The notes under the pieces were generated by a model. That model was given only the letters and a program-made list of their open reading frames with translations. It was not told the DNA's origin and searched no databases. A program made the position numbers and the translations under genes. A stretch of DNA of 32,605 nucleotides. It comes from Acaryochloris sp. IP29b_bin.148 (lineage in GTDB: Bacteria; Cyanobacteriota; Cyanobacteriia; Thermosynechococcales; Thermosynechococcaceae). Shown here piece by piece: positions 1-9,187 of the stretch (position 1 is the stretch's first letter; each line of letters starts with the position of its first letter). Where the stretch lies: assembly GCF_028285565.1 (NCBI RefSeq), contig NZ_JANQOY010000067.1, positions 1 through 32,605 of the forward strand. Direction: 5' to 3'.

Positions 1-1891
1 TCATTTTGGCCTAGAAACCCTGGATATTATCGAGAACCAGATTGAGCGCCTAGCCGAAGTCCCCGGTATTGCCAAGAAGCGAGTCAAACTGATTCAGACC
101 GCTTGGGATAGCCAGAAAATCATCAAAGAGGTGATGATCTTTCTCCAGAGCCATGGTGTCTCCACTACCTATGCCGTCAAAATCTTTAAGCAGTATGGGG
201 ACGAAGCCATCGATATCGTTACCCAGAACCCCTATCGACTGGCAACGGATGTCTATGGCATTGGTTTTATCACTGCCGATCAAATTGCCCGTAGTCTGGG
301 CATTCCTCCCCACTCAGAGTATCGCTATCGCAGTGGCCTCTTACATGTCCTCAGCGAGTCCGCCGATGAAGGGCATTGCTATCTACCTCAACCTGAGCTG
401 ATCGAACGGGCTGTAAAGCGGTTGGCCCTCCCCGAATATCAACCCAAACCCGATCAAGTGGAATATTTGATCCATGCTATGGTCGCGGACGCTGAGCTGA
501 TTGTTGAACAGTTTGAACGGGAGGATGCAACGGACCTACTATGCTATGCTCCTCCCTTCTTTCGAGCAGAGTTTCATTTGTCTCGCCGATTACTCCAATT
601 ACTCGCCCATCCCCTGGAAGTTGACAAGGGCCGAGTCCGCCGTTGGCTCGATCGGTTTATGGCTCAAACGGGGGTTAATCTCTCGGAACAACAGCAGCAG
701 GCCGTGGAGTTGGCCGCTAGCCAGCGAGTCATGATCCTCACGGGTGGACCGGGAACGGGGAAAACCTTCACCACCCGGACCATTGTCGCCCTCTGGAAAG
801 CCATGGGGAAAGAGATTGTATTGGCTTCTCCCACCGGACGGGCTGCGCAGCGACTGAGTGATGTCACGGGCCATGAAGCGAAAACCATCCATCGCCTCCT
901 AGAGTTTGACCCTAAAACCATGAAGTTTCAGCGGGATGTAGACCATCCCATTCCTGCTGATGCGGTGGTGATTGATGAAGCATCCATGCTGGATTTGTTT
1001 CTAGCCAATTCTTTGATTAAAGCCATTGATACCAATACTCAACTGCTGCTTGTGGGCGATACAGATCAGCTACCCAGCGTCGGACCCGGAAATGTGCTGC
1101 TGAATCTGATTACCGCCCAACGGATTCCCGTAATGGAACTAACGGAGGTTTTTCGCCAGGCCCAAGCTAGTCAAATTATTCAAAATGCCCATCAGATTAA
1201 CCAAGGCAAGTTCCCCTATCTAGAGTCTGTCAGCCCTGCACCCAAGACGGATTGCCTTTGGCTGGGGGCACCTGAGCCGGAGCAGGGTCAGCAAGCCATC
1301 CAAGAACTAATCAATGATCTGATTCCGCAATTGGGATATGTGGCGGCACTGGATGTGCAGGTCCTTTGTCCTATGACCAGAGGAGAGGTGGGGACTCGCA
1401 AGCTGAACCAAGTCCTGCAAGCGTTGATTAATCCCCCCAGTCCGAATAAGGCCGAAGTGACCCGAGGGGGACTCATTCTTAGGGTGGGCGATCGCGTACT
1501 TCAGCAGGTCAATGATTACAACCGTGAGGTTTTCAATGGTGATATGGGGGTGATCGAAGCGATCAATCTGGAAGAGGTTGACGTGACGGTTCGGTATGCA
1601 GAGCGGTCTGTTTCCTATGATCTGGCGGACTTAAATGAAATTGGGTTGGCCTGGGCCGTCACGATTCATAAAAGCCAGGGGTCGGAATATCCCGTAGTGA
1701 TCTTGCCGATGTATATGCAGCATTACATTATGCTGAGCCGCAATTTGCTCTATACGGGTTTGACGAGGGCTAAGAAACTAGCGATTCTAGTGGGTCCTAA
1801 AAATGCAATTAGTATGGCAATTCGGCAGGTGAAGGATAAGCAGCGATATACTCTGCTGAACAGGCGATTGAGCCTTGTTGCTCCCTGTTAG
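1..1891 (+). CDS. recD2: RecD2-type ATP-dependent DNA helicase, 5'-truncated
   Basis: The reading frame is open from base 2 to the TAG at 1889-1891, so the window begins inside the gene; about 629 residues are visible. RecD2 proteins are usually near 740 residues, so roughly 110 N-terminal residues are missing. This superfamily 1B 5'-3' helicase acts in DNA repair without RecBC. The first visible residues hold helix-hairpin-helix sequence (VPGIAKKRV, bases about 59-85). Then come Walker A GGPGTGKT (bases about 744-767), the Walker B motif DEASMLD (near 972-992), the Q-rich motif DTDQLPS, and the C-terminal helicase motifs VTIHKSQGSEYP and YTGLTRAK (near 1660-1790). A start at the GTG/ATG at 131-136 is not the real one, because the conserved HhH sequence continues upstream in frame. 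No operon partner is visible downstream. The family assignment is secure; the RecD2 rather than RecD subclass rests on the N-terminal HhH region. Confidence 0.93.
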   Translation, partial: HFGLETLDIIENQIERLAEVPGIAKKRVKLIQTAWDSQKIIKEVMIFLQSHGVSTTYAVKIFKQYGDEAIDIVTQNPYRLATDVYGIGFITADQIARSLGIPPHSEYRYRSGLLHVLSESADEGHCYLPQPELIERAVKRLALPEYQPKPDQVEYLIHAMVADAELIVEQFEREDATDLLCYAPPFFRAEFHLSRRLLQLLAHPLEVDKGRVRRWLDRFMAQTGVNLSEQQQQAVELAASQRVMILTGGPGTGKTFTTRTIVALWKAMGKEIVLASPTGRAAQRLSDVTGHEAKTIHRLLEFDPKTMKFQRDVDHPIPADAVVIDEASMLDLFLANSLIKAIDTNTQLLLVGDTDQLPSVGPGNVLLNLITAQRIPVMELTEVFRQAQASQIIQNAHQINQGKFPYLESVSPAPKTDCLWLGAPEPEQGQQAIQELINDLIPQLGYVAALDVQVLCPMTRGEVGTRKLNQVLQALINPPSPNKAEVTRGGLILRVGDRVLQQVNDYNREVFNGDMGVIEAINLEEVDVTVRYAERSVSYDLADLNEIGLAWAVTIHKSQGSEYPVVILPMYMQHYIMLSRNLLYTGLTRAKKLAILVGPKNAISMAIRQVKDKQRYTLLNRRLSLVAPC

Positions 1892-2977
1892 TAGGGTGGC
1901 AACTTCTGATTGCTAGGTTCCGATGAGAGTTTGGACGTGCACTCGATTTATTGAGCGTATTGTGGTGTGATCGCATATATCGGTCGATCCGGACATAGCT
2001 CATAACAACATCAACCCTAGTTTCCAGATGATGGCATCAGTGGCAAACAAACGTTCTAGATGCAATAGAGATCTGATGGAATAACAAATTCTTGGCTTTT
2101 GGTCATAATGGGTGAAATATCGAGATTTTCTTCACCGCTACTCACGTTCTAAAAAAATTGGCTGACAGGCATAATCTCCAGATTTATGAGACGTATTGAG
2201 GCATCAATAATAATTCCCAAACAGAATAAATTAAGCTACCTAGCATAGGATTGATCTCAAACAACTATCTGGTGGCCAGTCTACTGCTTCTAATATGTAA
2301 ATTTTTATATGAGTTTCAACTATTTATAATTTTTACTTTTGATAATTTATGAAAAACAATAGCCATGTCTTTGGTACCATTCTTAAAAAGTTTATAGATT
2401 CCTTTTTTTACAGCACTGAAAAGAAAACAACCATAGTACAACCCTGACTAGAGCTAGGCCAATGGGCCATATCCTCTAACGAATAGAGTTCACTAGCTAG
2501 TGTTTATTTCTATTCTCGGGAATGGCTATATTTCTCAATTAAGATTGCTGCTGAAATTCATCTTTAATCTCTATTTTGGCATGATTATTGAGATTTAATC
2601 CTAGTAATCTAGGTCAACCATAACGACTAATAAGATTTCTGTCTGTCATTGTTATATAGGATTTCCTTATATAGTGATCAGATAGTGCTGGACATATTTT
2701 ACTTTCCTTAAGTAAGCGCTCGGGGATGCTGCATTTCTATGCAGTATTCCCTATTCATATCTGAATATTTTGTCAGTATTTATTGCTCAAAAATATTTCA
2801 GGTCGAATCTACTAGAAGTAAATAAAAATCTTGCTTCGCTATTGTTTTGCCAATCTTCTATTGGACTGATTCAGTATCAAGACCGTTTAAATGCTCATAA
2901 TCTCGAACATCTAGATTTTGAGTTGTTCAGTTTTACTCGCTCTTTTACATCTGTTTATTAGGAAGGAATTCATTCAA
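1892..2977. other. 1.1 kb AT-rich intergenic region upstream of psbU
   Basis: I find no convincing gene here. Short frames, such as the one at 2770-2961, have no recognisable features. Two small dyads lie about 230-280 bases before psbU. TTACTT/AAGTAA occupies 2699-2715. A stronger hairpin occupies 2723-2751, with stem CTGCAT/ATGCAG, tetraloop TTCT and outer GGGA/TCCC pairs. They could belong to a psbU leader or a small RNA. No clear -35/-10 pair is visible. Confidence 0.5.
2723..2751. other. Hairpin upstream of psbU
   Basis: The inner stem is CTGCAT (2729-2734) with ATGCAG (2739-2744), closed by a TTCT loop. Outer pairs GGGA (2723-2726) and TCCC (2748-2751) are separated from it by a small internal loop. 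No T-run follows, so it is not a standard terminator. It may be part of a psbU leader or of a small RNA. Confidence 0.35.
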
Positions 2978-3397
2978 ATGCGACTATTTATCCGCCGTTT
3001 TGCTGTATTAACTTTAGTCTTAGCAAGTTGCTTAGGTTTGACGGGTTGGTTACAGCCTGCCAGTGCACTAGATATTAATTTAGCTACGGCCTACCGAAAC
3101 CCTATAGATGCCAAACTAGAAACAGACTTTGGCCAAAAAATTGACTTAAATAATACCAATGTCATTGCCTTTAGCCAATATAAGGGGCTCTACCCAACCA
3201 TCGCCGGCAAAGTGGTTCAGAACGCTCCCTACAATAGTGTCGAAGAAGTCTTAAATATTGATGGCTTAACTGACGCCCAAAAGAAAATGCTGCAACAGCA
3301 CCTAGGTAACTTTACGATTACGGACCCAGATCCAGCCTTAGTCGGTGGTCAAGATCGCTATAACCCAGGGGCTTATTATCCGGTTCGTCGCTCATAA
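2978..3397 (+). CDS. psbU: Photosystem II 12 kDa extrinsic protein PsbU
   Basis: PsbU is a lumenal extrinsic subunit that stabilises the oxygen-evolving Mn4CaO5 cluster of photosystem II in cyanobacteria and red algae. The ATG at 2978 is preceded by AGGAAGG (2960-2966) and gives a 139-residue precursor. The precursor has an Arg-rich start, a hydrophobic segment and a cleavage site after QPASA near residue 30. The mature part begins with [12 protein letters not shown] and holds the helix-hairpin-helix-like core ([20 protein letters not shown]) and the conserved end [14 protein letters not shown]. An upstream in-frame start at 2918 would add 20 residues before the signal peptide and is unlikely. 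A strong hairpin terminator follows at 3406. The next gene encodes a lumenal-type cyclophilin, so the neighbours share the thylakoid lumen. Confidence 0.96.
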   Translation: MRLFIRRFAVLTLVLASCLGLTGWLQPASALDINLATAYRNPIDAKLETDFGQKIDLNNTNVIAFSQYKGLYPTIAGKVVQNAPYNSVEEVLNIDGLTDAQKKMLQQHLGNFTITDPDPALVGGQDRYNPGAYYPVRRS

Positions 3398-3405
3398 CTG
3401 CGAAT

Positions 3406-3443
3406 GCACGGATGGGATATGGGGGAATTCCATCCGTGCTTTA
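3406..3443 (+). terminator. Rho-independent-type terminator after psbU
   Basis: A perfect 10-bp stem, GCACGGATGG (3406-3415) with CCATCCGTGC (3430-3439), closes a 14-base loop and is followed by TTTAT. It starts nine bases after the psbU stop codon. The T-run is short, but stem length and position fit a terminator that separates psbU from the cyclophilin gene. Confidence 0.7.
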
Positions 3444-3526
3444 TCCAAAGCAAGTAAGTCTTGAAACGGTTGATCACGGGTAACCTTTGACTGCCCGCTT
3501 GTTTCCAATAGTGGAGGCAATTCACC

Positions 3527-4717
3527 ATGCCAGTATTTTCTAGGGAAGGTTGGCGCTTGATCTGTCAGCAACTGATGAGACTTGTAATCGGCATTCTTTT
3601 GATCTGGAACGTTATTTCTGTAGGCTGGCTGAATCATACGGCCAAAGTGTGTTGGGCTGCTCTACCGACCGGGGATGCCGTCAATCCCATGAGTATTTTG
3701 AGGCTGGCTTTGCCCGTGGATAACGAGGCCATTCAAACGCTTCATCAATACTTAGAAGAGATGCCTCCTCAACTTGAGGATCCAGCAGCGCGGCTACAAC
3801 CCAAACAATGGCTCGAAATTGGGAATAAGGTAACAAAAGCCATTCAAACCTTTAACAAAGACGCCTCCGATCTGCTGGCGGCGATTCCTACACACTTTCG
3901 GCCTCAGGCTTTGGTGCGCATGAATCAAATTAATGCGACTCTAGCGGATTTAAAGATCCTGTCTGACCAACAAAATAAAGAACAATTTGTAGCTAAGCGC
4001 ACCCAAGCATGGAATTCAGTTGATTTACTGGCCGCTGCCATGGAGCCACAAATTCCTATCAACATACCGAATGACTATCAAACTCTGCCCCAGCTGAACG
4101 GACGAGCCGTCGTGGTGATTGACACCAATAAGGGACCAATCACCATAATGGTGGATGGCTATAACGCTCCCATTACTGCTGGGAATTTTCTGGATCTCGT
4201 CCAGCGAGAGTTTTATGACGATCTAACGTTTACTCGTGAAGACGAAGCATATGTGGTGCAAACCGGGAATCCAGGAGGAGCACAGGCTGGATTTGTGGAT
4301 CCGGAGACTAGCCAATATCGTTCTATTCCTCTGGAGGTCATGGTCAAGGGGAATTCTGAACCGGTATATGGAGCCACTTTAGAAGAGCTAGGTGTGTTTG
4401 ATCCTGTTCTTCCTTTTTCTGCCTATGGGACGGTCGCGATGGGCCATCCCGCTAGTGACCCTAACGGTGGTTCCTCCCAATTTTTCTTTCATCTATTTGA
4501 GCCTGATTCGACTCCTGAGGGATTAAATCTGCTAAATGGCCAATATGCCGTTTTTGGATATGTGGTTGCGGGCCAAGATGTATTAGCGCAATTGCAACAT
4601 GGCGATCATCTGCGTTCAGCTAAGGTCGTTGATATCTCTCCACCCAATGGTTTTACCTTACGCTACCTGAATTGGATTCTTGTGCAAAAAGCTAACAGCC
4701 TTCTGCCGTTGGCTTAA
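3527..4717 (+). CDS. Membrane-anchored cyclophilin-type peptidyl-prolyl isomerase (TLP40-like)
   Basis: The predicted product catalyses cis-trans isomerisation of prolyl peptide bonds, probably in the thylakoid lumen or periplasm. The 396-residue protein starts at ATG 3527 after GGAGG (3513-3517). Residues about 15-38 form a hydrophobic signal or anchor segment. Residues 50-180 are a predicted helical domain like that of plant TLP40 and its cyanobacterial homologues. The cyclophilin domain begins near residue 192 (GRAVVVIDTNKGPITI). It keeps the catalytic Arg in LTFTRE, where classic cyclophilins have FHR, and the VVQTGNPGG and SSQFFFHL segments. The His-to-Thr change beside the catalytic Arg is common in divergent bacterial cyclophilins, so activity is plausible but may be reduced. 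In plants TLP40 is linked to photosystem II phosphatase regulation; here the position beside psbU is suggestive only. Confidence 0.88.
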   Translation: MPVFSREGWRLICQQLMRLVIGILLIWNVISVGWLNHTAKVCWAALPTGDAVNPMSILRLALPVDNEAIQTLHQYLEEMPPQLEDPAARLQPKQWLEIGNKVTKAIQTFNKDASDLLAAIPTHFRPQALVRMNQINATLADLKILSDQQNKEQFVAKRTQAWNSVDLLAAAMEPQIPINIPNDYQTLPQLNGRAVVVIDTNKGPITIMVDGYNAPITAGNFLDLVQREFYDDLTFTREDEAYVVQTGNPGGAQAGFVDPETSQYRSIPLEVMVKGNSEPVYGATLEELGVFDPVLPFSAYGTVAMGHPASDPNGGSSQFFFHLFEPDSTPEGLNLLNGQYAVFGYVVAGQDVLAQLQHGDHLRSAKVVDISPPNGFTLRYLNWILVQKANSLLPLA

Positions 4718-4792
4718 CGTCTGTTTCCATCGCTAACATCTTCATTCATTGCATCAGCGTTGACGTGCTATCTACAATAAACAATCCTAATC

Positions 4793-5002
4793 ATGAATAA
4801 TCAAAAATCAAGTTTCTCTATCATTGATCAGAATGACAAGAGTTATTCTTCCGTTTTCACAGTGATTGGTATCTTATTGTTCTGGGTTATTTTAGTATCG
4901 ATAGTGATCACCATACTCATTTATTCAGCTTCAACTTGTTCTTGCGATACGACTGGAACTTATTTTGATATTTGGCGAATATCATGTCGCCCCTGTCTAT
5001 AA
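4793..5002 (+). CDS. Small single-pass membrane protein, hypothetical
   Basis: This is a 69-residue frame. Its N-terminal 20 residues are polar (MNNQKSSFSIIDQNDKSY), followed by one strong transmembrane segment at about residues 22-46 (VIGILLFWVILVSIVITILI). The C-terminal tail is Cys-rich (STCSCD, SCRPCL). No clear Shine-Dalgarno sequence precedes the ATG. I do not recognise a family. The composition looks more like a real small membrane protein than a random frame, but support is limited. It lies between the cyclophilin gene and the DoxX-like gene on the same strand. Confidence 0.35.
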   Translation: MNNQKSSFSIIDQNDKSYSSVFTVIGILLFWVILVSIVITILIYSASTCSCDTTGTYFDIWRISCRPCL

Positions 5003-5414
5003 GTCTTGTGCGGAGCTTAGCTACTCTTCAGAATTATCCAATCGTTGGGGACCACTTCAAGGGTTCACTAATGGAGCCCTATGATCGGGGGTGTTGCGAT
5101 GAAATATTTGTTTCAGCCACTGCTTGCCGATGTGTGGAAACTGCTGGATGGGGGCATTAACCGGAGATGAAGTCGCTTTTCATAGAGCTGGATTGAGATG
5201 ACTCTTTCTTGATGATGGGGGCTTTCAGCGTAGTGGCGTAATGGGCGGGTCGAATTTGGGGACCCAAGCGATTGGTATCAGAGTTGCCTTATCTGCATTC
5301 TTCAATGAAGCAAAACAATATAATGTGAATCCCGCTATATTCTCAGCGAATCCTCATCTCGATCAGCCTAAATGAAGGGTAATGACTGTAAGCCTAATTT
5401 CGCAGGTATTTGTT
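5003..5414. other. Non-coding stretch with a candidate -10 element
   Basis: No gene is supported here. Frames on both strands are broken by stops, and none has recognisable motifs. A perfect TATAAT at 5319-5324 lies about 90 bases before the DoxX-like start; no good -35 is found 16-18 bases upstream of it. The stretch could be decayed sequence. Confidence 0.35.
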
Positions 5415-5846
5415 ATGAGAACTGCCGATTCCAGAATTCCCCTGACACTTCTAATGTTACGTCTCAGTGTCTTTTTAGTGATGTTTATGTGGACATTAGA
5501 TAAGTTTATTCGTCCAGAGCATGCAGCTGCAGTCTTTTCAAAATTTTACTTCATCAGTGGGTTGGGTAACACCATCGTTTATGTCATTGGTGCGATACAG
5601 TTGGCTATCATTCTGGGATTCATTGTCGGCTGGAAAAAACCATTTACCTATGGAGCCGTGACGTTTTTTCATGCAATATCTACCTTTTCAGCCTTTAAGC
5701 AATATTTTTCGCCGTTTGAAGAGGTAAACCTATTGTTCTTCACCGCCTGGCCAATGCTCGCCGCCTGTTTTACTCTATACTGCCTCAAACATTTAGATAC
5801 CTATGGGACCTTGCCTGTTGCCAGTCAAAACGCATCATACCAATAG
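5415..5846 (+). CDS. DoxX-like small integral membrane protein
   Basis: This is a 143-residue protein with about four transmembrane helices. The first has the DoxX-type layout: a short polar N-terminus, then LLMLRLSVFLVMFMW followed by the charged turn TLDKFIRPEHA. Later helices are at about residues 45-65 (VYVIGAIQLAIILGFIVG), 75-95 and 105-125. DoxX-family proteins are poorly defined membrane proteins, some linked to quinone or thiol redox chemistry; no function can be given here. The ATG at 5415 is preferred because AGGT lies about nine bases before it. An alternative ATG at 5382 adds 11 residues but has a too-close GAAGGG. The gene stands alone. Confidence 0.6.
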   Translation: MRTADSRIPLTLLMLRLSVFLVMFMWTLDKFIRPEHAAAVFSKFYFISGLGNTIVYVIGAIQLAIILGFIVGWKKPFTYGAVTFFHAISTFSAFKQYFSPFEEVNLLFFTAWPMLAACFTLYCLKHLDTYGTLPVASQNASYQ

Positions 5847-6320
5847 AGTAAAGCAGTATTCCCTTTGACCTAAACACCTCTAAAATACACCCAAAAGCCT
5901 CGCTTATTGAGAATAGGCGAAGTCAAAACCAAGGCATTTAAAACAACGAAATCTCCTACCAAGGGGAGTTTGAATTTAATCGGAGCAGCGGGATTTGAAT
6001 CCATGCCCATACCTAAAAGTGACTATTCTATAGCTAAATCCCTTTAATATAAGCTACTGTAGCTATTCTCAATAGTGAGCATACCAATTTTATCTCAAGG
6101 CCAAAATTTTTTGACATTTGCCTTGGCTGCCTTTACTGGTTTTACCGTATTTGTGGGGTTTAGGATGATTACAGAGAGGACCTTTCTTCAAGTCTAAATA
6201 TAGCCGTTTAGAGGACTAGACTACCCCGGTCCAGCACCTTCTGAGCACTAGGGTCGTTAAGGCAGATGACAACAGCTCAGCGTACACTGCTACCAGGTGT
6301 CCTTACCCAAACTTTAAGCG
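5847..6320. other. Intergenic region with a hairpin, upstream of the P-type ATPase
   Basis: A hairpin TCGCTTATT/AATAGGCGA with a GAG triloop (5900-5920, one G-T pair) lies 54 bases after the DoxX-like gene. A possible -35 TTGACA is at 6111-6116, but no -10 at good spacing is clear. Around 5987-6000 there is a word resembling a tRNA T-loop (reverse complement GGATTCAAATCC), but no cloverleaf can be built around it. No coding frame is supported. Confidence 0.4.
5900..5920. other. Hairpin downstream of the DoxX-like gene
   Basis: The 9-bp stem TCGCTTATT (5900-5908) pairs with AATAGGCGA (5912-5920) around a 3-base loop, with one G-T pair. There is no T-run on the plus side; on the minus side TTTT follows six bases later. 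It could be a weak terminator or an mRNA 3' end. Confidence 0.35.
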
Positions 6321-9020
6321 ATGCAAACCTGGTTTCAGCTTAGCCCCGAAACAGTATTGAATAAGTTGGGAACATCCCAACAAGAGGGGTTGACTACTAC
6401 AGTCGTTCAGGAACGCCTCAGACAGTATGGACTTAATCAACTGCTTGAGCCCTCGATCAGAAGCCCATGGCTAATTTTGCGGGAACAGCTTACAGCCACA
6501 ATGGTATTGATCCTACTCTTTGCTGCAGCGTTTTCGGCAGCTTTGGGTGATCTGCAAGATGCTGTGGCAATTTTAATGATTGTCGTTTTTAATGCGTTAT
6601 TAGGCTTTCGTCAGGAATATCAGGCAGAAAGGGCGATCGCATCCCTCCGAAAACTTGCCGTGCCCATCGTCAAGGTTCGCCGGAATAAGCAGGTTTTTGA
6701 AATCCCCTCACCGGAGCTAGTCCCAGGGGATATTGTGCTTCTGGACGCCGGAAATCTAATTCCTGCTGATGGTCGCATTTTGGAGAGTGCCAATCTTTCA
6801 GTGCAAGAATCAGCTCTAACAGGTGAATGTGAGGCGGTTCATAAGCAGTCACGGCCTCTGGAACAGACGGACTTACCGCTAGGAGATCGGACCAATATGG
6901 TCTATAGGGGCACTATGGTGACCCATGGCCGAGGTGAGGTCGTGATTACAACAACGGGCATGGCTACAGAGCTGGGACAAATTGCAGCCGCAATCCAGTC
7001 AGTCAAGTCAGAACCGACCCACCTACAAAAGCGGCTCGATCAACTGGGACGTCACTTTGCGATCGCCATTCTCATTATCGTTCTGATAGTGTTTGGCCTG
7101 GGACTCTTGCGGGGCGAAAATATTCAATCTATGTTTCTAGTGGCTGTGAGTTTAGGGGTAGCGGCAGTCCCTGAAGGACTCCCGGCAGTAGTCACTATTG
7201 CCCTCTCATTAGGCGCACAGCGGATGTTGAAGCAGCGAGCTTTAATTCGCAAACTGCCCGCTGTGGAAACGTTGGGTGCTGTTACCGTCATTTGCACGGA
7301 TAAAACAGGTACCTTGACTGAAAATCAGATGACGGTGGCCTGTCTTGTCTCGGCGGGAAAGCGTCTGGATTGGCAATCGCTTTCCAGTTCCGGAATAGAA
7401 CAACTGGAGCATCCAGCGCTAAAATTCTTGCTGCTGGGAGGCATGCTTTGTAACGATGCTACACTCAACCCCGATCCATCCGTACCTCAAGGCTTTTGTG
7501 TGATCGGCGATCCGACCGAAGGGGCATTAGTCGTGGCGGCAGCTCAGGCGGGTCTCCAGAAAGCCGATATTGAACAATCTTGGCCTCGGATCCAAGAAAT
7601 TTCCTTTGATTCAGAACGGAAATGCATGACAACCGTTCATCGGATTGGGGAAACTACCGCTGCTCTGACAACCCTGCGATCGCTCGTTAACACCCTGCCT
7701 ACTGAACACCGTCCTGATAGCTATATCGCAGTTTGTAAAGGCGCGATCGATCAGCTCCTCAATATTTCAGATCGAGTGTGGACTGCAAACGGTATTGAAC
7801 AGTTAACACAGAGGGAGTGTGATCATATCCACCAACAACATGACCAACTTGCTCAAGAAGGACTACGGCTATTGGGCATTGCTTACCGACCACTCCTGTC
7901 TAACCCAGAGAACATTGTTATTGAAGAACACCTGATTTTCATTGGACTCGTCGGCATGATTGACCCAATCCGATCGGATGTCTACAGTGCGATCCAAACC
8001 TGCCTAGTCGCTGGAATACGCCCGGTCATGATTACCGGTGATCATCCCTTAACTGCTCAACACATTGGCACAGCATTAGGCATCACCTCTAATCCCTCAC
8101 TCTTGACGGGGCAGGAATTGGAGCAAATGACTGACTTGGACGAAGTCGTCAACCAAGTGTCCATCTATGCCCGTGTCGCGCCCCAACATAAGTTAGAGAT
8201 TGTTCATGCCCTCCAAAAAATGGGACACATTGTGGCTATGACTGGAGATGGAGTGAATGATGCCCCTGCCCTCAAACAGGCTGATATTGGTATTGCTATG
8301 GGTATCACTGGCACTGACGTAGCCAAAGATGCTGCTGACATCGTGCTCTTGAATGACAACTTCAGTACTATCGTGTCTGCCACCCGCGAAGGTAGAGTCA
8401 TTTACGATAACATCCGCAAATTCATTCATTACACTCTCACTGGCAATCTCGGTGAGATTTGGGTAATCCTATTGGCACCCTTTTTAGGGATGCCGTTACC
8501 GCTCTTACCCTTGCAAATTTTGTGGATTAATTTGCTTGCTGACGGTATCCTCGCCCTTTCTTTGAGCGTAGAACCGGCAGAGCACAGCATAATGCGTCGG
8601 TCTCCCTATCAACCCAACGAAAGTATTTTCAGCCGTGGTGGAGGGATCAGAGTGATTTGGATCGGTCTCTTCTTAGGCTTTATTTTACTGGGTGTAGCAT
8701 ACCGCTACTGGGTGTTTGATCCAGCAGACTGGCAAACGATGGTCTTTTGTACATTGGCCTTTTCCCGAATCTTTATCGCCCAAGCACTGCGCTCTGAACG
8801 GGACTCCCTAATGGAAATTGGCCTCTTGTCCAATCCCTTCGCCCTTCTATCCGTACTGCTCACTTTCGTCTGCCAACTGGCGGTTATTTACGTGCCTGCC
8901 CTGCAGCATCTATTTAAAACTGTGCCGCTTGCCATCCCAGACTTAGGCCTAAGTCTGGGTCTCGGTGCTCTGCTTTTGATCAGTGTTGAACTCGAAAAAA
9001 AACTACGTTCTCGCACTTAA
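6321..9020 (+). CDS. P2-type cation-transporting ATPase (Ca2+/Mn2+-type, PacL/PMR1-like)
   Basis: The product is an ATP-driven cation pump of the cytoplasmic or thylakoid membrane, 899 residues, full length for the family. In order: an N-terminal cation-ATPase domain; an actuator domain with PGD and TGEC (167-170) where TGES is usual; M4 VPEGLPA; phosphorylation motif DKTGT with Asp327; hinge TGDGVNDAP; and six C-terminal helices. For Ca2+ binding, M4 keeps the Glu of PEGLP, M5 keeps Asn and Glu (GNLGE), and M6 reads WINLLADG. M6 therefore keeps Asn and Asp but has Ala where SERCA has Thr. This fits one complete (site II type) ion site, as in PMR1-like Ca2+/Mn2+ pumps. The ion is inferred, not proven. 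The ATG at 6321 lacks a strong ribosome-binding site. The gene is monocistronic. Confidence 0.9.
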   Translation: MQTWFQLSPETVLNKLGTSQQEGLTTTVVQERLRQYGLNQLLEPSIRSPWLILREQLTATMVLILLFAAAFSAALGDLQDAVAILMIVVFNALLGFRQEYQAERAIASLRKLAVPIVKVRRNKQVFEIPSPELVPGDIVLLDAGNLIPADGRILESANLSVQESALTGECEAVHKQSRPLEQTDLPLGDRTNMVYRGTMVTHGRGEVVITTTGMATELGQIAAAIQSVKSEPTHLQKRLDQLGRHFAIAILIIVLIVFGLGLLRGENIQSMFLVAVSLGVAAVPEGLPAVVTIALSLGAQRMLKQRALIRKLPAVETLGAVTVICTDKTGTLTENQMTVACLVSAGKRLDWQSLSSSGIEQLEHPALKFLLLGGMLCNDATLNPDPSVPQGFCVIGDPTEGALVVAAAQAGLQKADIEQSWPRIQEISFDSERKCMTTVHRIGETTAALTTLRSLVNTLPTEHRPDSYIAVCKGAIDQLLNISDRVWTANGIEQLTQRECDHIHQQHDQLAQEGLRLLGIAYRPLLSNPENIVIEEHLIFIGLVGMIDPIRSDVYSAIQTCLVAGIRPVMITGDHPLTAQHIGTALGITSNPSLLTGQELEQMTDLDEVVNQVSIYARVAPQHKLEIVHALQKMGHIVAMTGDGVNDAPALKQADIGIAMGITGTDVAKDAADIVLLNDNFSTIVSATREGRVIYDNIRKFIHYTLTGNLGEIWVILLAPFLGMPLPLLPLQILWINLLADGILALSLSVEPAEHSIMRRSPYQPNESIFSRGGGIRVIWIGLFLGFILLGVAYRYWVFDPADWQTMVFCTLAFSRIFIAQALRSERDSLMEIGLLSNPFALLSVLLTFVCQLAVIYVPALQHLFKTVPLAIPDLGLSLGLGALLLISVELEKKLRSRT

Positions 9021-9091
9021 CAAAGCAGTCAAAACTGATCATAAACCCAGCCTTTGGCCGCAAGTTTGAGTACTTGATTCTGCGTCCTCTC

Positions 9092-9187
9092 ATGGCTTTT
9101 CAGCTTTTTCCACGATTGATTCCCTTGCTTTTTGGTCTCTGGGTCAGTAAGATTTTGCCAATCTTTTTGGTCAAGGTCTGTTTATGA
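9092..9187 (+). CDS. Tiny hydrophobic ORF overlapping the next gene (possible small membrane peptide)
   Basis: This is a 31-residue frame starting at ATG 9092. It is strongly hydrophobic (LIPLLFGLWVSKILPIFLVK) and ends in an ATGA overlap with the start of the ABC binding protein (ATG 9184, TGA 9185-9187). Such overlaps are typical of translational coupling. No good ribosome-binding site precedes it and no family is recognised, so it may be chance. Confidence 0.25.
   Translation: MAFQLFPRLIPLLFGLWVSKILPIFLVKVCL

Noticed and set aside
2770..2961. 63-codon frame before psbU
   Set aside because: No ribosome-binding site, no recognisable motif, and it ends just before the psbU ribosome-binding site; more likely part of the leader.
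5985..6005. tRNA-like T-loop word on the minus strand (GGATTCAAATCC)
   Set aside because: The flanking bases do not form a T-stem or acceptor stem, and no anticodon or D arm can be found in the preceding 70 bases, so it is not a tRNA gene; an att-like tRNA fragment is possible but there is no integrase or partner copy.
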